Assembly (NCBI RefSeq): GCF_050624435.1
Contig: NC_134541.1
Location: 103,474,805 to 103,538,804, forward strand
Reading direction: 5' to 3'
Origin: Tenrec ecaudatus
Lineage: Eukaryota; Chordata; Mammalia; Afrosoricida; Tenrecidae
DNA length: 64,000 bases
Part shown: positions 1 through 9,581 of the stretch, piece after piece
How positions within the stretch are numbered: the stretch's first letter is position 1
How the letters are laid out: each line of letters starts with the position of its first letter
The notes under the pieces: model-generated
Databases searched by the model: none
Told to the model about the DNA's origin: nothing
What the model saw: only the letters and a program-made list of their open reading frames with translations
Program-made: the position numbers and the translations under genes

Positions 1-120
1 AGAGTGACCTCTGTGGGCTGGGGTGATGGGGAGCCAGGAGAGAGGATGCAGCAGCTGGGCTGAGCCCCACAGAGGCAGTGGGGCGAGTAGGGAGCAAGGT
101 GGGTACAAAGGTTTGGAGAG

Positions 121-290
121 GCAAGGTGTGGTGCAGATGAGAGCCCTTGACTCCTAACCTACAAGTTGGTGGTTCAGGTACAACCAGGGGCACCGTGGAA
201 GAAAGGCTGAGCCCCCTGCGTCTGTAGAAACAGCCCTCAAGAAAATTCTCCTCTGTGGGATGGGGTTGGCATCTGCTGGAATCAAACCAG
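121..290 (+). repeat. Degenerate AfroSINE
   Basis: A tRNA-derived SINE can still be followed by its order of blocks: a head with GGTGCAGATGAGAGCCCTTG, a B-box-like stretch (AAGTTGGTGGTTCAGGTA), then the CCACAGGGG-like middle. It is strongly diverged and has no clear 3' tail. The first 120 bases of the window show nothing recognisable. Confidence 0.45.
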
Positions 291-499
291 TGACAAGAGG
301 TCAGTTTCCGTGTTGAGATCTCAGACTGGAAGCAGACTATCTGGGAAGCCTCCACACCCCACACTATCAACCCCAACATGGGGACAAGAACATTCTACAG
401 CTTGGCTTGGGTGGATCTACAACAGCCAAGGAAGCAAGGATGGAAGCCACTGGATGCCTCCAGTCTGACAGCATCCCCAGGCCTTCCCCCGTGAAGTTT

Positions 500-835
500 A
501 ACTCTCCCGATGCATTGCATGAGGCAAATCTGCGGCACAAGGCCTTTTCAAAATGCTGAGAAGCAGGGATGAGAATTTGAGGACTAAGGGGCATCTGATC
601 CAAGCCCTGGTATTTTCCATGGCCTCCTATGTATGTGAAAATTGCACAATGAATAAGGACCACTGAATAAGAATTGATGCATTTTAATGACAGTCCTGAA
701 GAAGAATATTAAATCCGTCTTGAAAGAAGAACAGTCAAATGCCCCTTATAAGCAAGGATGGCAAGACTCTGTCTCACATGCCTTTGACGTGTTATCAGGA
801 GAGACCAGTCCCTGCAGAAGGACATCATGCTTGGT
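500..835 (+). mobile_element. RTE/BovB-type LINE, 3' part
   Basis: The segment follows the 3' third of the afrotherian RTE LINE: a GCAAGGATG motif, a CTGACCCAAGCC-like motif, then GAGACCAGTCCCTG and GGACATCATGCTTGGTAAA, blocks that recur in the same order in the other copies of this window. No open frame survives. Typical mammalian RTE copies are 5'-truncated like this one. Confidence 0.75.
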
Positions 836-1010
836 AAACTGGGCGGTCTGCTACAAAAGACTTCTTTAAAGTCGTGAGGAGCAAGTATGTTAATTGAGGA
901 CTAAGGTATGCCTGACCCAAGTGTGAGAGGTGGACCATGAAGAAGGAATGAAGAGTTAATATTTGGATTGTGGAGTTTGCAAAGAACATTGAGTCTTATG
1001 GAATGAAGTG
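836..1010 (+). mobile_element. RTE LINE, second fragment in tandem
   Basis: After the GGACATCATGCTTGGTAAA block of the preceding copy the sequence jumps back to an earlier part of the same LINE (CTGCTACAAAAGACTTC, then GCAAGTATG and CTGACCCAAG). This is therefore a second, partly overlapping fragment in the same orientation, arising either from a separate insertion or from a local duplication. Confidence 0.6.
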
Positions 1011-1620
1011 ACCTAGGTATGAACTCCCAAGTCACGGCAAATTCAAAGGGATGGGATGGGGGAAAGCTTAGATCCAGGAATGGGTTTGGGGCTCACACTA
1101 AATCCTAGCTCCAACTTAAGAATCATTCGTTCTTCCATCGTGGCCCTGCTTGATATTTGCCCTCAGGAACAGGACGCAGACAACACGGTGCTAGAGCAAA
1201 GTGTGGCAATAATTTCGATGGTGCCCGGCTATCAGCTAAAATAGTGTCTGGGTCTTAAAGGGTTGTTTCTAAACAAGCAGCCATCTGAGTGAGATGTCAG
1301 CTAAGTCCACAAGGAAGAAGCCCACCATCATCAGTGGCCGAAGGAGTTGAAGGAAAGATCAGTATCACAGCCAAAATTGTGACAACCTAGGATGTGCGGA
1401 AGGCGATGGATGGCAGTGGGAGCCCAAGATTCATTTGTGGAACAGCTCAGTAAATAAGCCTCCAGAGCACTCCCCCTGTCTCGAACTGAGGGATGGGAGG
1501 AAAGTGGTCACTGCACAGAGTGCTTGGGCGAGAGGACCTGAACAGTTACAACTTTGTCAGTAGATCCCCCTATGGTGCAGGCTGGACCTGAACTGGTTTC
1601 CAAATTTTTCTGTATTATTG
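1011..1620 (+). mobile_element. Old L1 3' UTR-like sequence
   Basis: The motif GTGTCTGGGTCTTAAAGG followed by AACAAGCAGCCATCTGAG is shared, in diverged form, with the better preserved L1 3' UTR at 46403-47148 (AACAAGCAACCGTCTAGCTG). This copy is old; the part after about 1400 is not clearly alignable by eye. A 62-codon open frame at 1056-1244 lies inside it and is not treated as a gene. Confidence 0.45.
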
Positions 1621-1758
1621 GTGTGTATTATTTTGTTGTTGTTGCTTTTGTTTGTTCTTAGTCAAGTGTATCTCAGAGGTGATATGTCAATCCTGAAGCT
1701 GTGTTATATACTGTGTTAAGTAGGATGCTGTAGAGAAACAAAACCAGGACACTTATGA

Positions 1759-1792
1759 ATAGATAGATAGATACATAGATAGATAGATAGAT
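1759..1792. repeat. (TAGA)n microsatellite
   Basis: This is a tetranucleotide run of AGAT units with one interruption (ATACATAG), located in the 5' part of the LTR-like element. Confidence 0.9.
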
Positions 1793-2273
1793 TTACATAG
1801 CAAGAAGGAATATAGCAGTGAGTCCACACAGCAGTGCATGAGGCTCAATTCAACTCACTTTATGGAGCAGTTCATATACTCAAGGTCCTTGGCTGCTGTT
1901 TCAAGGTCAAGAAAGCAGAGAGTGGAATCTTCCCTTAGGCAAGACAAACAGGGTCAGCCTGCAGGCAGCAGACAGCATGGTGGGGCAGCAACAGAGGGCA
2001 GCATGGGAGCTTAGCGACGTAGACTCCAATGGAGTCTCAAGCTCTAGTGATGCACAGCACAGCTGCAGGATCCACAGGTTGGGTCGGCCCACAGGTAGTG
2101 CAGCACATGATGGAGGCAAAGGACTAGCTCAAGCAGCAGCATGCTGGTCTGATCAGCAGGGGAAAAGAGAGATGGGAGCAGGCCTCAGAAAGCATTTATG
2201 TCAGTCACCCTCCAATCAAGCTGTGACCAGATTAAACTCCACCCACATGTTCCTACAGAAACCTAGTTGCCAC

Positions 2274-2410
2274 GGGCAATGGATGTACAAATGTGCTTTA
2301 CACAATTGATGTATGTATGAATTGTGATAAGAGTTGTATGAGCCCCTAATAAAATGATTTTTTTAAATACCTTCAAGTAAATGAATTGAGAAAAAAAAAA
2401 AAAGAAAGAA
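2274..2410 (+). mobile_element. 5'-truncated L1 with perfect 17-bp target duplication
   Basis: The insert carries the L1 3' end (ACAAATGTGCTTTACACAA, then CCCCTAATAAAATGATT). It is bounded by the exact direct repeat AGAAACCTAGTTGCCAC at 2257-2273 and 2411-2427. After the usual L1 terminus there are about 25 further bases (TACCTTCAAGTAAATGAATT...) and then a second A-rich tail with GAAA units. This suggests read-through of the L1 polyadenylation site. The perfect duplication indicates a young insertion. Confidence 0.87.
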
Positions 2411-2428
2411 AGAAACCTAGTTGCCACA

Positions 2429-2714
2429 ATAAACCTATCATAAATGTTTTTCTGTTTTTCGGTATATGACACCCAGGATTGATGAACCTATAGGGACAGG
2501 AAGTAGAATAAAGGGTTCAGTTGGGAGGAGGGTACAGTGGTGAGGAGGGACAAGGGGGACAATGTCTGTGAGTCCATGTAGGAAAAAAATGTTAGGAAAC
2601 GGTTTGTGGTGGCAATTGTACAATTCTACTTGAGGGGATTGAAATATGGAATACTATGTTATATGTATTGAATCCCAACTAATATAAATAAATAAATGAA
2701 ATGAAACACTAACA
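2429..2714 (+). repeat. Unclassified retroelement-like 3' end
   Basis: The stretch has GGTGGCAATTGTACAATTCT followed by an A-rich end with ATAAATAAATAAATG. A similar block (GGTAATGATTGTATAATTCT followed by CAATAAACC) occurs at 39236-39310, so it belongs to a dispersed family that I cannot name. Confidence 0.3.
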
Positions 2715-3010
2715 ACAACAAAAAGAATATGGAGTCTACTATGTACTGCCGGAAAATAAAAGAGATCTATGTGTCTTGGAAGAAGTACAGCCAGAAGGAA
2801 GTGAGGATAGAGAGGTCTCATCTCACGTCCTTTGGTCACGGGAGCGGGAGAGAGGGCTAGTCCCTGGGAAAGGACATCATGCTCGGTAAGGTGGAGGCTC
2901 AGCAAAGAAGAAGAAGGAGCCTCCAGGAGACGGACTGACACAGTGTGATTGTAAGGCTGGGCGGGGTACAGTGTTGCCTTCTGCTGTCCATAGGGTCCCA
3001 ATGGGTCAGA
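2715..3010 (+). mobile_element. RTE LINE, 3' end
   Basis: The blocks GTCTTGGAAGAAGTACAGCC, CAGAAGGAAGTGAGGATAG, GGACATCATGCTCGGTAA and ATAGGGTCCCAATGGGTCAG follow the order of the RTE 3' end. Reading frames are destroyed. Confidence 0.7.
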
Positions 3011-3129
3011 GCCAGCACCTAGATAAAGGAGCTTCAAAACGTTTGTGGGAAAATACAGTCTCTTCATTCCATTGATCACCTGTGTGCTTGTGTGCATCGA
3101 TAGAGAGAGAGAGATGTAGAAAGACAAAT

Positions 3130-3840
3130 TCACTTATTTGTCTCTAGAAAATGGCTCACCTGGTTATGGAGCTTGGCAACTCACAAACCCACGGGTCAGG
3201 AGTCGAGTTGGAGGCTTCTCCTGATGCCTGTGGGCCTAATGAGCCCACAATTAGCAGGTGAGAGAATAGACTGGTAGCTCACGGGGCTGCAGCAGCTAGC
3301 AAATCCACATACTAGCAAGTCCATCCACAGGCTGCGTGCTCACGTCCCAAGAACCAGACACCAGACAGATGCAGAGTTCAGAGTCAGCCTGGACAGGGCC
3401 TCTAACATAGATTGGAATTCAGGCCACATCCCCAAGGAAACTTTCCTTACATCAGAGTAAAGGTGGGACTTGAGTCACACCCTCTTGGGAGGCTGTGACT
3501 CAAGATACACCCCACACTGATCCTGCCTCACTAACACATAGAGGCTACGATTTAGCACACAGACAGTGGAGGGTAAGAACACCGCACCGCAAAACAGAAG
3601 ATGGTTTACATCGAAGCACAACACTGGGAATCATGACCGAGCCACATCACATGAGACCGTATGGTCATCAGGCGTCAGGGGGCCACCGGGACAGCAACCA
3701 ATGGCAGCAACAACAAATATGTGGGAAAAAATATTACTTCAACTTGCAATCAACATCAAAATCATTAATGACATGCTTTCCTTTTAAAAATAAAGTCTTC
3801 AACATCCAGTGTGCATGTTATACTTACAAACACGGCTCCC
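3130..3840. repeat. Unclassified LTR-like interspersed DNA
   Basis: The stretch has CCCTCTTGGGAGGCTGTGACTC and ACACTGGGAATCATGACCGA, which look like blocks of an old LTR or its flank, but no boundaries or target duplications are visible. The open frame at 3495-3986 crosses this region and the following SINE and is not a gene. Confidence 0.25.
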
Positions 3841-3844
3841 CAGC

Positions 3845-4030
3845 CCCCAGAAAACCCGTTGAGTCTATAGGCCAGAGTAGAGCTACCCCACAGGGATTCC
3901 AAAACTGTACATCTTTATGGGAAGACACTGCCACATGGTTCTCTTTCAGAGCAGTGGCTGGGTTTGAACTGCCAACCTCTGGTTAGCTGCCGAGTGATTT
4001 CAGCCAGTGTGCTACCAGGCCTTGCCACTT
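3845..4030 (-). repeat. AfroSINE
   Basis: Read on the minus strand it gives the SINE order: a tRNA-like head near 4020, a B box within GGTTTGAACTGCCAACC (reverse), then the CACAGGGATTCC block and the GACTCAACGGG end near 3857. It is moderately diverged. Confidence 0.7.
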
Positions 4031-4400
4031 ACAGCACACTGCCATTTGGGTGAACCCCATTTCAAGTGTGCGATAGCTGCGGGCGACTGGCTGCGACCAT
4101 ACTGGAAAGCGTGGCTCTGGAAGAATGACAGAGCCCACGGGGACATTTACAGCTGCAGATCCAGCTGAGCACAGGGCCCAGGGGGAAGATCAAAGCTGAG
4201 AGGCACAAGCTCTTGTCTGAAAGACACATCCGCAAACACGAGGCTGGCCTAGGACATGAACAGACAGCTTTCACTAACATTCCCCAAGCCCTCTGAATGC
4301 CATTCCTAGTAAATCCGTGCCAGCAGGCTGTGGTGAGTGAGGAGTCAGACTAGTTAGGCTCAGAATCTCTGCGGTTCCCATACCACCGTGTGTAACCCCG
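4031..4400. other. No recognised feature
   Basis: I see no repeat, RNA gene or exon here. Short open frames are at the length expected by chance. Confidence 0.4.
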
Positions 4401-4401
4401 A

Positions 4402-4540
4402 CGCAGCCCTGGTGGCACCACGGGCTAAGCTAACCACAGGGTCAGCCGTACAAACCCACCAGCCACTCCGCAGGAGAACGAGGTGCAGTCTGTTCTCACA
4501 AAGCTTACAGAATCCACTTGATGGCAGGGGGCTGGGTTAG
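4402..4540 (+). repeat. AfroSINE, 3'-truncated
   Basis: It begins CAGCCCTGGTGGCACCACGG (A-box region) and has AACCACAGGGTCAGCCGTAC (B-box region) and the GGAGAAC block. It ends before the GTCGCTATGAGTC tail, close to the next SINE in opposite orientation. Confidence 0.65.
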
Positions 4541-4574
4541 ATGTGACCTCTCAGTGCCTCTGTGTTTTCGTCTC

Positions 4575-4775
4575 TGAAAACCCACTGCCATTCTGGCTCA
4601 GAGTGACCCTCGGAGAGAGTAAAACTGCCCCTGGGGGTTTCTGCGGCTGTAGCTCTTTCCAGGAACAGAAAGCCTCATCTTTCTCTGGCGGAGTGACTGC
4701 TGGTTTCGAACTGCTGCCATTGCAGGTAGCAGCCCAACACCTAATCCACTGCGCCAGCAGGACTCCTTTAGCTCT
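4575..4775 (-). repeat. AfroSINE, near full length
   Basis: All blocks are present in reverse order: CCCACTGCCATTCTGGCTCA, AACTGCCCCTGGGGGTTTCT, TCTTTCTCTGGCGGAGTGAC, GGTTTCGAACTGCTGCC and GCGCCAGCAGGACTCC (reverse of the A-box head). Confidence 0.85.
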
Positions 4776-4869
4776 GAAAGGCAGGTGATAATGAAAGAGT
4801 GTCTTTCTTCTGGGGCTGTTGTAAAGAAGTTAGGTTCAGCATTCAGAAGTGAGCCGACAGCATCCTCCC

Positions 4870-5270
4870 ACCAGCTGCGGTCCAGTCTGTTCTGGCTCCT
4901 GACCTCCCATGGGGGTCACTGAGCAGCCGGGCCTCTGCAGGGTTTCCAGTAGCTAGTTTTTCAGCAGCCAGTTGCCAGACCTTTCTTCCATGGCACGCCT
5001 GGGTGGACTTGAACCTTCACCCTTTCTTTCTTTCTTTCTTTCTTTCTTTTAAAGTCATTTTATTAGGGGCTCATACAACTTTTATTACAATCCATACATA
5101 CATCAACTGTGTAAAGCACATGTGTACATTCATTGCCCTCATCATTCTCAAAACATTTGCTCTCCACCTAAGCCCCTGGCATCACTTCCTCATTTTCCCC
5201 CTCCCTGAACCTCCACCCTTTCTGCTGAGCAGCCCAGCACATTCGCCATTGGCACCACCCAGGCGCTCCC
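4870..5270 (-). repeat. AfroSINE split by an L1
   Basis: A degenerate minus-strand SINE runs from about 4870 to the motif GGACTTGAACC at 5005-5016 and resumes after the L1 with CTGAGCAGCCCAGCAC and the CCAGGCGCTCCC head at about 5265. The L1 interrupts it exactly at the B-box region. Confidence 0.6.
5028..5206 (-). mobile_element. 5'-truncated L1 insertion with target duplication
   Basis: The minus-strand L1 3' end starts with a CTTT-rich tail and CATTTTATTAGGGGCTCATA. It is flanked by GAACCTTCACCCTTTC at about 5011-5026 and GAACCTCCACCCTTTC at 5207-5222, a 16-bp target duplication with one mismatch. The element sits inside an AfroSINE. Confidence 0.87.
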
Positions 5271-5274
5271 TGTG

Positions 5275-5844
5275 GGGTTTAAGCATGGACCGCCCTGCCG
5301 AAGCTTAGTCTTGAGTGGATGATGTGCCCAAAGGAATAGACAGGAGATAGACCTGTGCCCACCTGGGTTCCCCAAGCTTCACACAGCAGCAGGAAGGAGG
5401 GAGGCGATGTGCCAAGCCTGCAAACTCCTTTGGAGTCACAGCCCACGACAGACTGGGGTGGCAGTGCAGCCCTCAAAGCCAACAGGAAAAGTCAGCCACC
5501 AGAGGAACAAAACCAGGAGAGAAAGGAGTGGACACAGAAGAGTAACAGCACCGACATATGGCTCCCTGCTCTGCCCTGACGGTTAGAAGCTCAAATGCCC
5601 GGAAGCAGCTTGGACAGAAGGTAATAGAGAGTGGTGGGGTCTGAGGCAAAACGCTTCCTCAGCTCGGCCAACTGAAGTCTGTTCAAGTGCACTTTGCCGA
5701 TTCTCATCCTGGTGAGCATACGTACAAAACCTTACTAATTGTGTGAATTTGAACAGGTCGCTAAATCTTCTGCGTTTCCTAAACAGGGATAGCAGTAGAT
5801 GTAGAAGGACCACTCGAATTTCAAGAACATCCCAAGAACAGATG
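5275..5844. other. No recognised feature
   Basis: The stretch carries no element I can name and no exon-like structure. It directly precedes the longest RTE copy of the window. Confidence 0.4.
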
Positions 5845-7392
5845 TGAGGCACTGAGCACTAATGACGGAGACCTGATGGGCTGCGGCAGGACATCCAGAC
5901 CATCATCCCCGGAGAGAGCAAGAGGTCATTCAAAAGGAAGAGGAGGTCAAAGTGCATGTCAGAAGAGACTCTGAAACTGGCTCTTCATTGCTGAGCAGCT
6001 AAGGCACATGGAAGGAATGCTGACGTCAGTGAGCTGAACAGAGCATTTCAGAGGGCATCTCAAGAGGACCAAGCGAACCATTGTAAGGAAAGGCGCAGAG
6101 ACCCAGAGTTAGAACAACCCAAGTGAAAGAACACGCTCAGCGGGTCTTGCACTGAAAGAACTCAAGAAAAAAGTCCGGCCTCCAGTTGTAATCTTGAAAC
6201 AGTCCATGGGCAAAAGATTGAATGACGCAGGAAGCACCAAGAGAAGATGGAAAGAATATACAATCACTATACCAAAAACAAACAAACAAACAAACAAACA
6301 AACAAAAAACTAATCGATATTCCACCATTTCAGAGGTAGCAACGGTACTGAAGGAAGAAGTTCAAGCTGCACTGAAAGGATTAGCCAGAAGCAAGGCTCC
6401 AGGAATTGATGGAACACGAGTGGAAATGTTTCCACAAGCTGACGAAGCGCTTTCCTGTTTGTCGATGCCAGGAAATTTGGAAAACAGCCAACCGACCCAG
6501 AGAGATCCATATTTGTGTCCATTCCAAAGAAGGGCGACCCAACAGAACGCTTGAACTACAGAATGATGTCATGGACATCACACGGAGGTAACATTTTGCA
6601 AAAGACCACCCAACAAAGACTGCAGCAGTACAAGGCACTGCCAGAGCTTCGGGGCAGATTCAGAAGAGAGCGTAGGACAAGGGGTGGCATTGCTGATGTC
6701 AGATGGATCTTGGCTGAAAGCAAGAGAACATCAGATAGATGTTTACTTGTGTGTTTTTTTGACTTTGCCAAAGTATTTGAGTGTGTGGATCATAACCAAC
6801 TATGGACGGCCTTGAAAACAAAGGGAACTCCCCCACCGTTCATTGTGCTCACGCAGAACTTGTACATGAATCAGGATGCAGTTACACACGCAGAAGCAGA
6901 GCGGATTGCGTGGTTTAACATCAAGAAAGGTGCGTGTATCCTTTTACCATACTTATTCAGTCTGCATGCTGACCAAATAATCTGAGAAGCTGGATTAAAC
7001 GGAGAAGAGTCCAGCATCAGGATTGGAGGAAGGCTTACGAACACGCTGCGCTATGCAATCGACAACCCTGCTCGCTGACAGTGAGGAGGACTTGAAGCAC
7101 TTGCTGATGAAGAGCAAGACCTGCAGTCTCCAGTGGGGATGACAACTCAATGTCAACCAGACCAAAAACCTCGCAACTGGACCAACAGATAGCATGCTAA
7201 GTGGAGACAAGGTGGCGGTTGTTAAGGATGCTGTCTTGGATCCGCAATCAGTGCTCAGGCAGCAGCAGTCAAGAGCTCAGGCATCTCATTGCCTTGGGTA
7301 AACCTGCTGCTGCTCAGATCTCTTTAGAGTCTGAAAAGCAAGGAAGTTACTTTGAGGTCATAGTAACTTATGCCACTGGCCCAGGAATAGTC
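5845..7392 (+). mobile_element. RTE/BovB-type LINE with decayed reverse transcriptase
   Basis: This is the longest RTE copy here. Open pieces show reverse-transcriptase blocks of the RTE clade: ARSKAPGIDGT (6388-6420), SIPKKGDPTE (6518 onward), GGIADVRWILAESKRTSD (6682-6738) and FDFAKVFECVDHNQLWTAL (6758-6815). The frame changes near 6510 and again after 6985. The catalytic YADD box at about 7051-7062 reads YAID and is followed by a stop, so the enzyme is dead. The 5' end begins inside the open reading frame and the 3' end stops before the RTE tail. It belongs to a family that supplied the tail of the AfroSINEs. Confidence 0.9.
6273..6309. repeat. (AAAC)n microsatellite
   Basis: This is a run of about nine AAAC units within the RTE copy, an expansion of an A-rich stretch that follows TACCAAAAA in related copies. 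Confidence 0.9.
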
Positions 7393-7479
7393 TTTTTTTT
7401 TTTTTTAAGTAGTCATTTTTAAGTGGGAACCTAATTTACTGTGTTACTGCTCACTGCTGACACAGAAAAATATGCTAAA

Positions 7480-7935
7480 GGAAGAAAAAGAATGCCCTCC
7501 CAAGTTATAGATTAAAAACCCCGCCTCTCGGGGTAATTGGTCCTCTTAAATCCCCTGCCTGAGAATGCCGGAAACTGATTGGCTTAGATCAGGATTTCTG
7601 AACCAATTGCTGCTGGGGAGATGGGTGCACCAATCGGAGCCCATCCTTGATGCTGCATATCGGATTGGTCCCATAAACCACACGAAGGAGGAAGTGAATC
7701 TTCAGGTCAATCCGGAATGCATTTAGGTAACCCCCATGTCTCCCTCACACAGCCTCCCAGGCTCATCCAAGAAGATCACGCCTCTCAAGACTGGCACTTA
7801 GCACTCAGCCTCACGCCTGCTTCTCTGAGACGCATCAGCACGAAGTCCAAGCATTCTGATCCAAGTCCAAGCAGATGAGCCATTGGGACCCTTATGGTCC
7901 CTCCTTCCCCGACCCTGGGAGGGACCCCAACAATT
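7480..7935 (-). mobile_element. Possible LTR with CCAAT boxes
   Basis: On the minus strand the segment begins near TGTTGGGGTCCCTCCCAGGG, carries three CCAAT-type motifs (GGACCAATCCG, CTCCGATTGG, GCCAATCAG) spaced 50-120 bp apart, and then GGGGATTTAAGAGGACC as a TATA-like element. This layout is typical of gammaretrovirus-like LTR U3 regions. No target duplication or internal retroviral sequence is visible, so it is a candidate only. Confidence 0.3.
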
Positions 7936-8164
7936 TCTTTATAGGTCATATACTCCCCCTTTGATACATGATACATGCAGGCAAATCAAGACCCTGGGGC
8001 TATATTTGGCCTGCTTAACAGACCCAATTGTTATTTTTATGCCTTAATGTGAAGAAAAAGGAAATCCTCATGCCTGGGCTGATAAACAAGATTATAGCCC
8101 TTGGAGAAGAAACCAGAGTTGCCAATGAGTTCGTTCTGCAACCAACATCCAGAGCTGCAAACAA

Positions 8165-8363
8165 AAACCAAACTCGCTGCCACCAGGTAAACTCTGACTC
8201 AGGATGACTATAGGACAGGGTAGAACTGCCCCTGTGGGTTTCTGAGGCAGTAACTCTTTACAGGAGTAGAAAATCTCATCTTCTTTCTCAGGGGACTGGT
8301 GGTTTTGAACAGCCTACCTTCTCGTTAGCAGCCCAAAGTGTAACCCACTATGTCAGTGGGGCT
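8165..8363 (-). repeat. AfroSINE, near full length
   Basis: The blocks AAACTCGCTGCCACCAGG, GACAGGGTAGAACTGCCCCT, GTGGGTTTCTGAGGCAG and GTGTAACCCACTATGTCAGT run in reverse SINE order. A CAG run (8364-8381) adjoins the head, and a short RTE piece (8403-8465) follows. Confidence 0.85.
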
Positions 8364-8509
8364 CAGCAGCAGCAGCAGCAGTTAAGAAATCAATCAACAT
8401 ACTGCATTGGGCAGCTCTACTGCACAAGAATGCTTTTAGAACTTCGAAAAGAAGTTAGTTCCATAACAAATGTGCATCTGAGCCAGGAGCTTTTCCGTGG
8501 TTTCATAGT

Positions 8510-8650
8510 CACTCAACTCAGTGCAATCGAGTTGATTCCAACCAACACATAGAGCGACCCAAACAAACTGAGTAGAACTGTCCCCGTGGGGTTCTGAGAT
8601 CATAATTCTTCCTGGGAGTAGAAAGCCGCATCTTTCTCCCACCAGTGGCC
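8510..8650 (-). repeat. AfroSINE, 5'-truncated
   Basis: It has CAATCGAGTTGATTCCAACC (reverse of the shared SINE/RTE tail) and TGTCCCCGTGGGGTTCTGAG, then stops near TCTTTCTCCCACCAGTGGCC without the tRNA head. Confidence 0.7.
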
Positions 8651-8654
8651 TTCG

Positions 8655-8845
8655 GGGCATTGAAAAGATGGACAATAAAGGAAGACAGAAGAATAGATGC
8701 ATTGAACTGCAGGTCTAGCAAGGAAAATGGAGTTTGCCAGAATTGGCCACCAGAAGAACAAACAAATCTGTTTTGGAAGGGCTGTAACCAAAATGCTCCT
8801 TGGAGGCATGGGTGGTGACATACAACCAGGAAAGGACTCACATTT
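8655..8845 (+). mobile_element. RTE LINE fragment
   Basis: The blocks AATAGATGCATTGAACTGCA, AACAAATCTGTTTTGGAAGG and AAAATGCTCCTTGGAGGCAT follow the RTE 3' region in plus orientation. It meets a minus-strand RTE fragment at about 8850. Confidence 0.7.
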
Positions 8846-8849
8846 GGTA

Positions 8850-9240
8850 AAGTAGTTATTAGGTGCTGTCTAGTCGGTTCCGACCCAGAGTGACAGAGCG
8901 AAAGCCTGTCTTGTCCTGTGCCATCCTCACAACCATTTCCCTGCTGCGGCCACTGTGTCATTCCATCTCCTTGGGGAATCTCCTCTTTTTCACTGACCTA
9001 CTGTACCAAGCGTGATGTCCTCCAGGGACTGGTCCCTCCTGATGACACGAGCAAAGAACCCAAGAGAAAGTCCTGTCATCCTGGCTTCTAAGGAGCATCC
9101 TGGCTGTACAACTTCCGACAGACCTGTGCATGGTCCTTCGAGCACCATAACTCAAAGGCACTGATTCTTCTGGTAATGGAGAGGGCCCATGAAAACAAGG
9201 AAAAGCCTCCGTGGAATGGACTGACTGCATAGCTTCAACT
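8850..9240 (-). mobile_element. RTE LINE 3' fragment
   Basis: Reverse RTE blocks: TTAGGTGCTGTCTAGTCGGT at the 3' tip, CCTCTTTTTCACTGACCTAC, ATGTCCTCCAGGGACTGGTC, and TCTAAGGAGCATCCTGGCTG. The same layout occurs at 14010-14380, 19890-20265 and 25355-25625. Confidence 0.8.
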
Positions 9241-9244
9241 AGTG

Positions 9245-9345
9245 CCTATCTTGAAGATGGCCCAGGACCAGGCAGTGGTTAGACAGAAGGTTGCCACAAA
9301 CAGGAAGTGACTAGACAACAACTACCAACACCACCATTACTACTG
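9245..9345 (+). mobile_element. RTE LINE 3' tip
   Basis: The sequence AAGATGGCCCAGGACCAGGC followed by CTAGACAACAACTACCAAC matches the terminal part of the RTE, which ends in an AACAAC-type tail. Confidence 0.55.
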
Positions 9346-9379
9346 TGTGTGCACACTAGACCCCATCAGTATTATGGAC

Positions 9380-9560
9380 CTGCCCTGGTTATGCATCGGG
9401 CTGGGAACCACAAGGACAGCAGTTAGAAACCACTAGCTGCTCGGTGGAACAAAGATGAGGCTTTCTACACCCGTAAAGAGTTATAGTCTTTACCCCATTC
9501 TATAGGGTCAGAGACAGTGAGTCCCAGTCAACTCAATAGCAGTGAGTTCGAGTTTTGAGC
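9380..9560 (+). repeat. AfroSINE
   Basis: SINE blocks in order: GGAACCACAAGGACAGCAGT, GATGAGGCTTTCTACACCCG, AAAGAGTTATAG, CATTCTATAGGGTC and CAGTCAACTCAATAGCAGTG. Confidence 0.8.
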
Positions 9561-9581
9561 CCCTCTCCCCGCTCCGCCTAA

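Larger units (their letters stand above)
1712..2428 (+). mobile_element. LTR-like element with nested L1
   Basis: The element starts TGTGTTAAG and ends GTTGCCACA, the TG...CA ends of a retroviral LTR. It contains CTGTAGAGAAACAAAACC near the start, similar to the GACTAGAGAAACAAATCC of the solo LTRs at 20840 and 21642, and CAGATTAAACTCCACCC near the end, like their CAGGCTAGACTCTACCC. The flanks ATATAC and ATAAAC agree at 5 of 6 positions. An L1 fragment has inserted near its 3' end. Without the L1 and its duplicated target the LTR is about 563 bp. Confidence 0.5.

Noticed and set aside
6222..6985. Open frames with reverse transcriptase motifs as a possible functional gene
   Set aside because: Frameshifts, a broken YADD box and a stop show a decayed RTE LINE.
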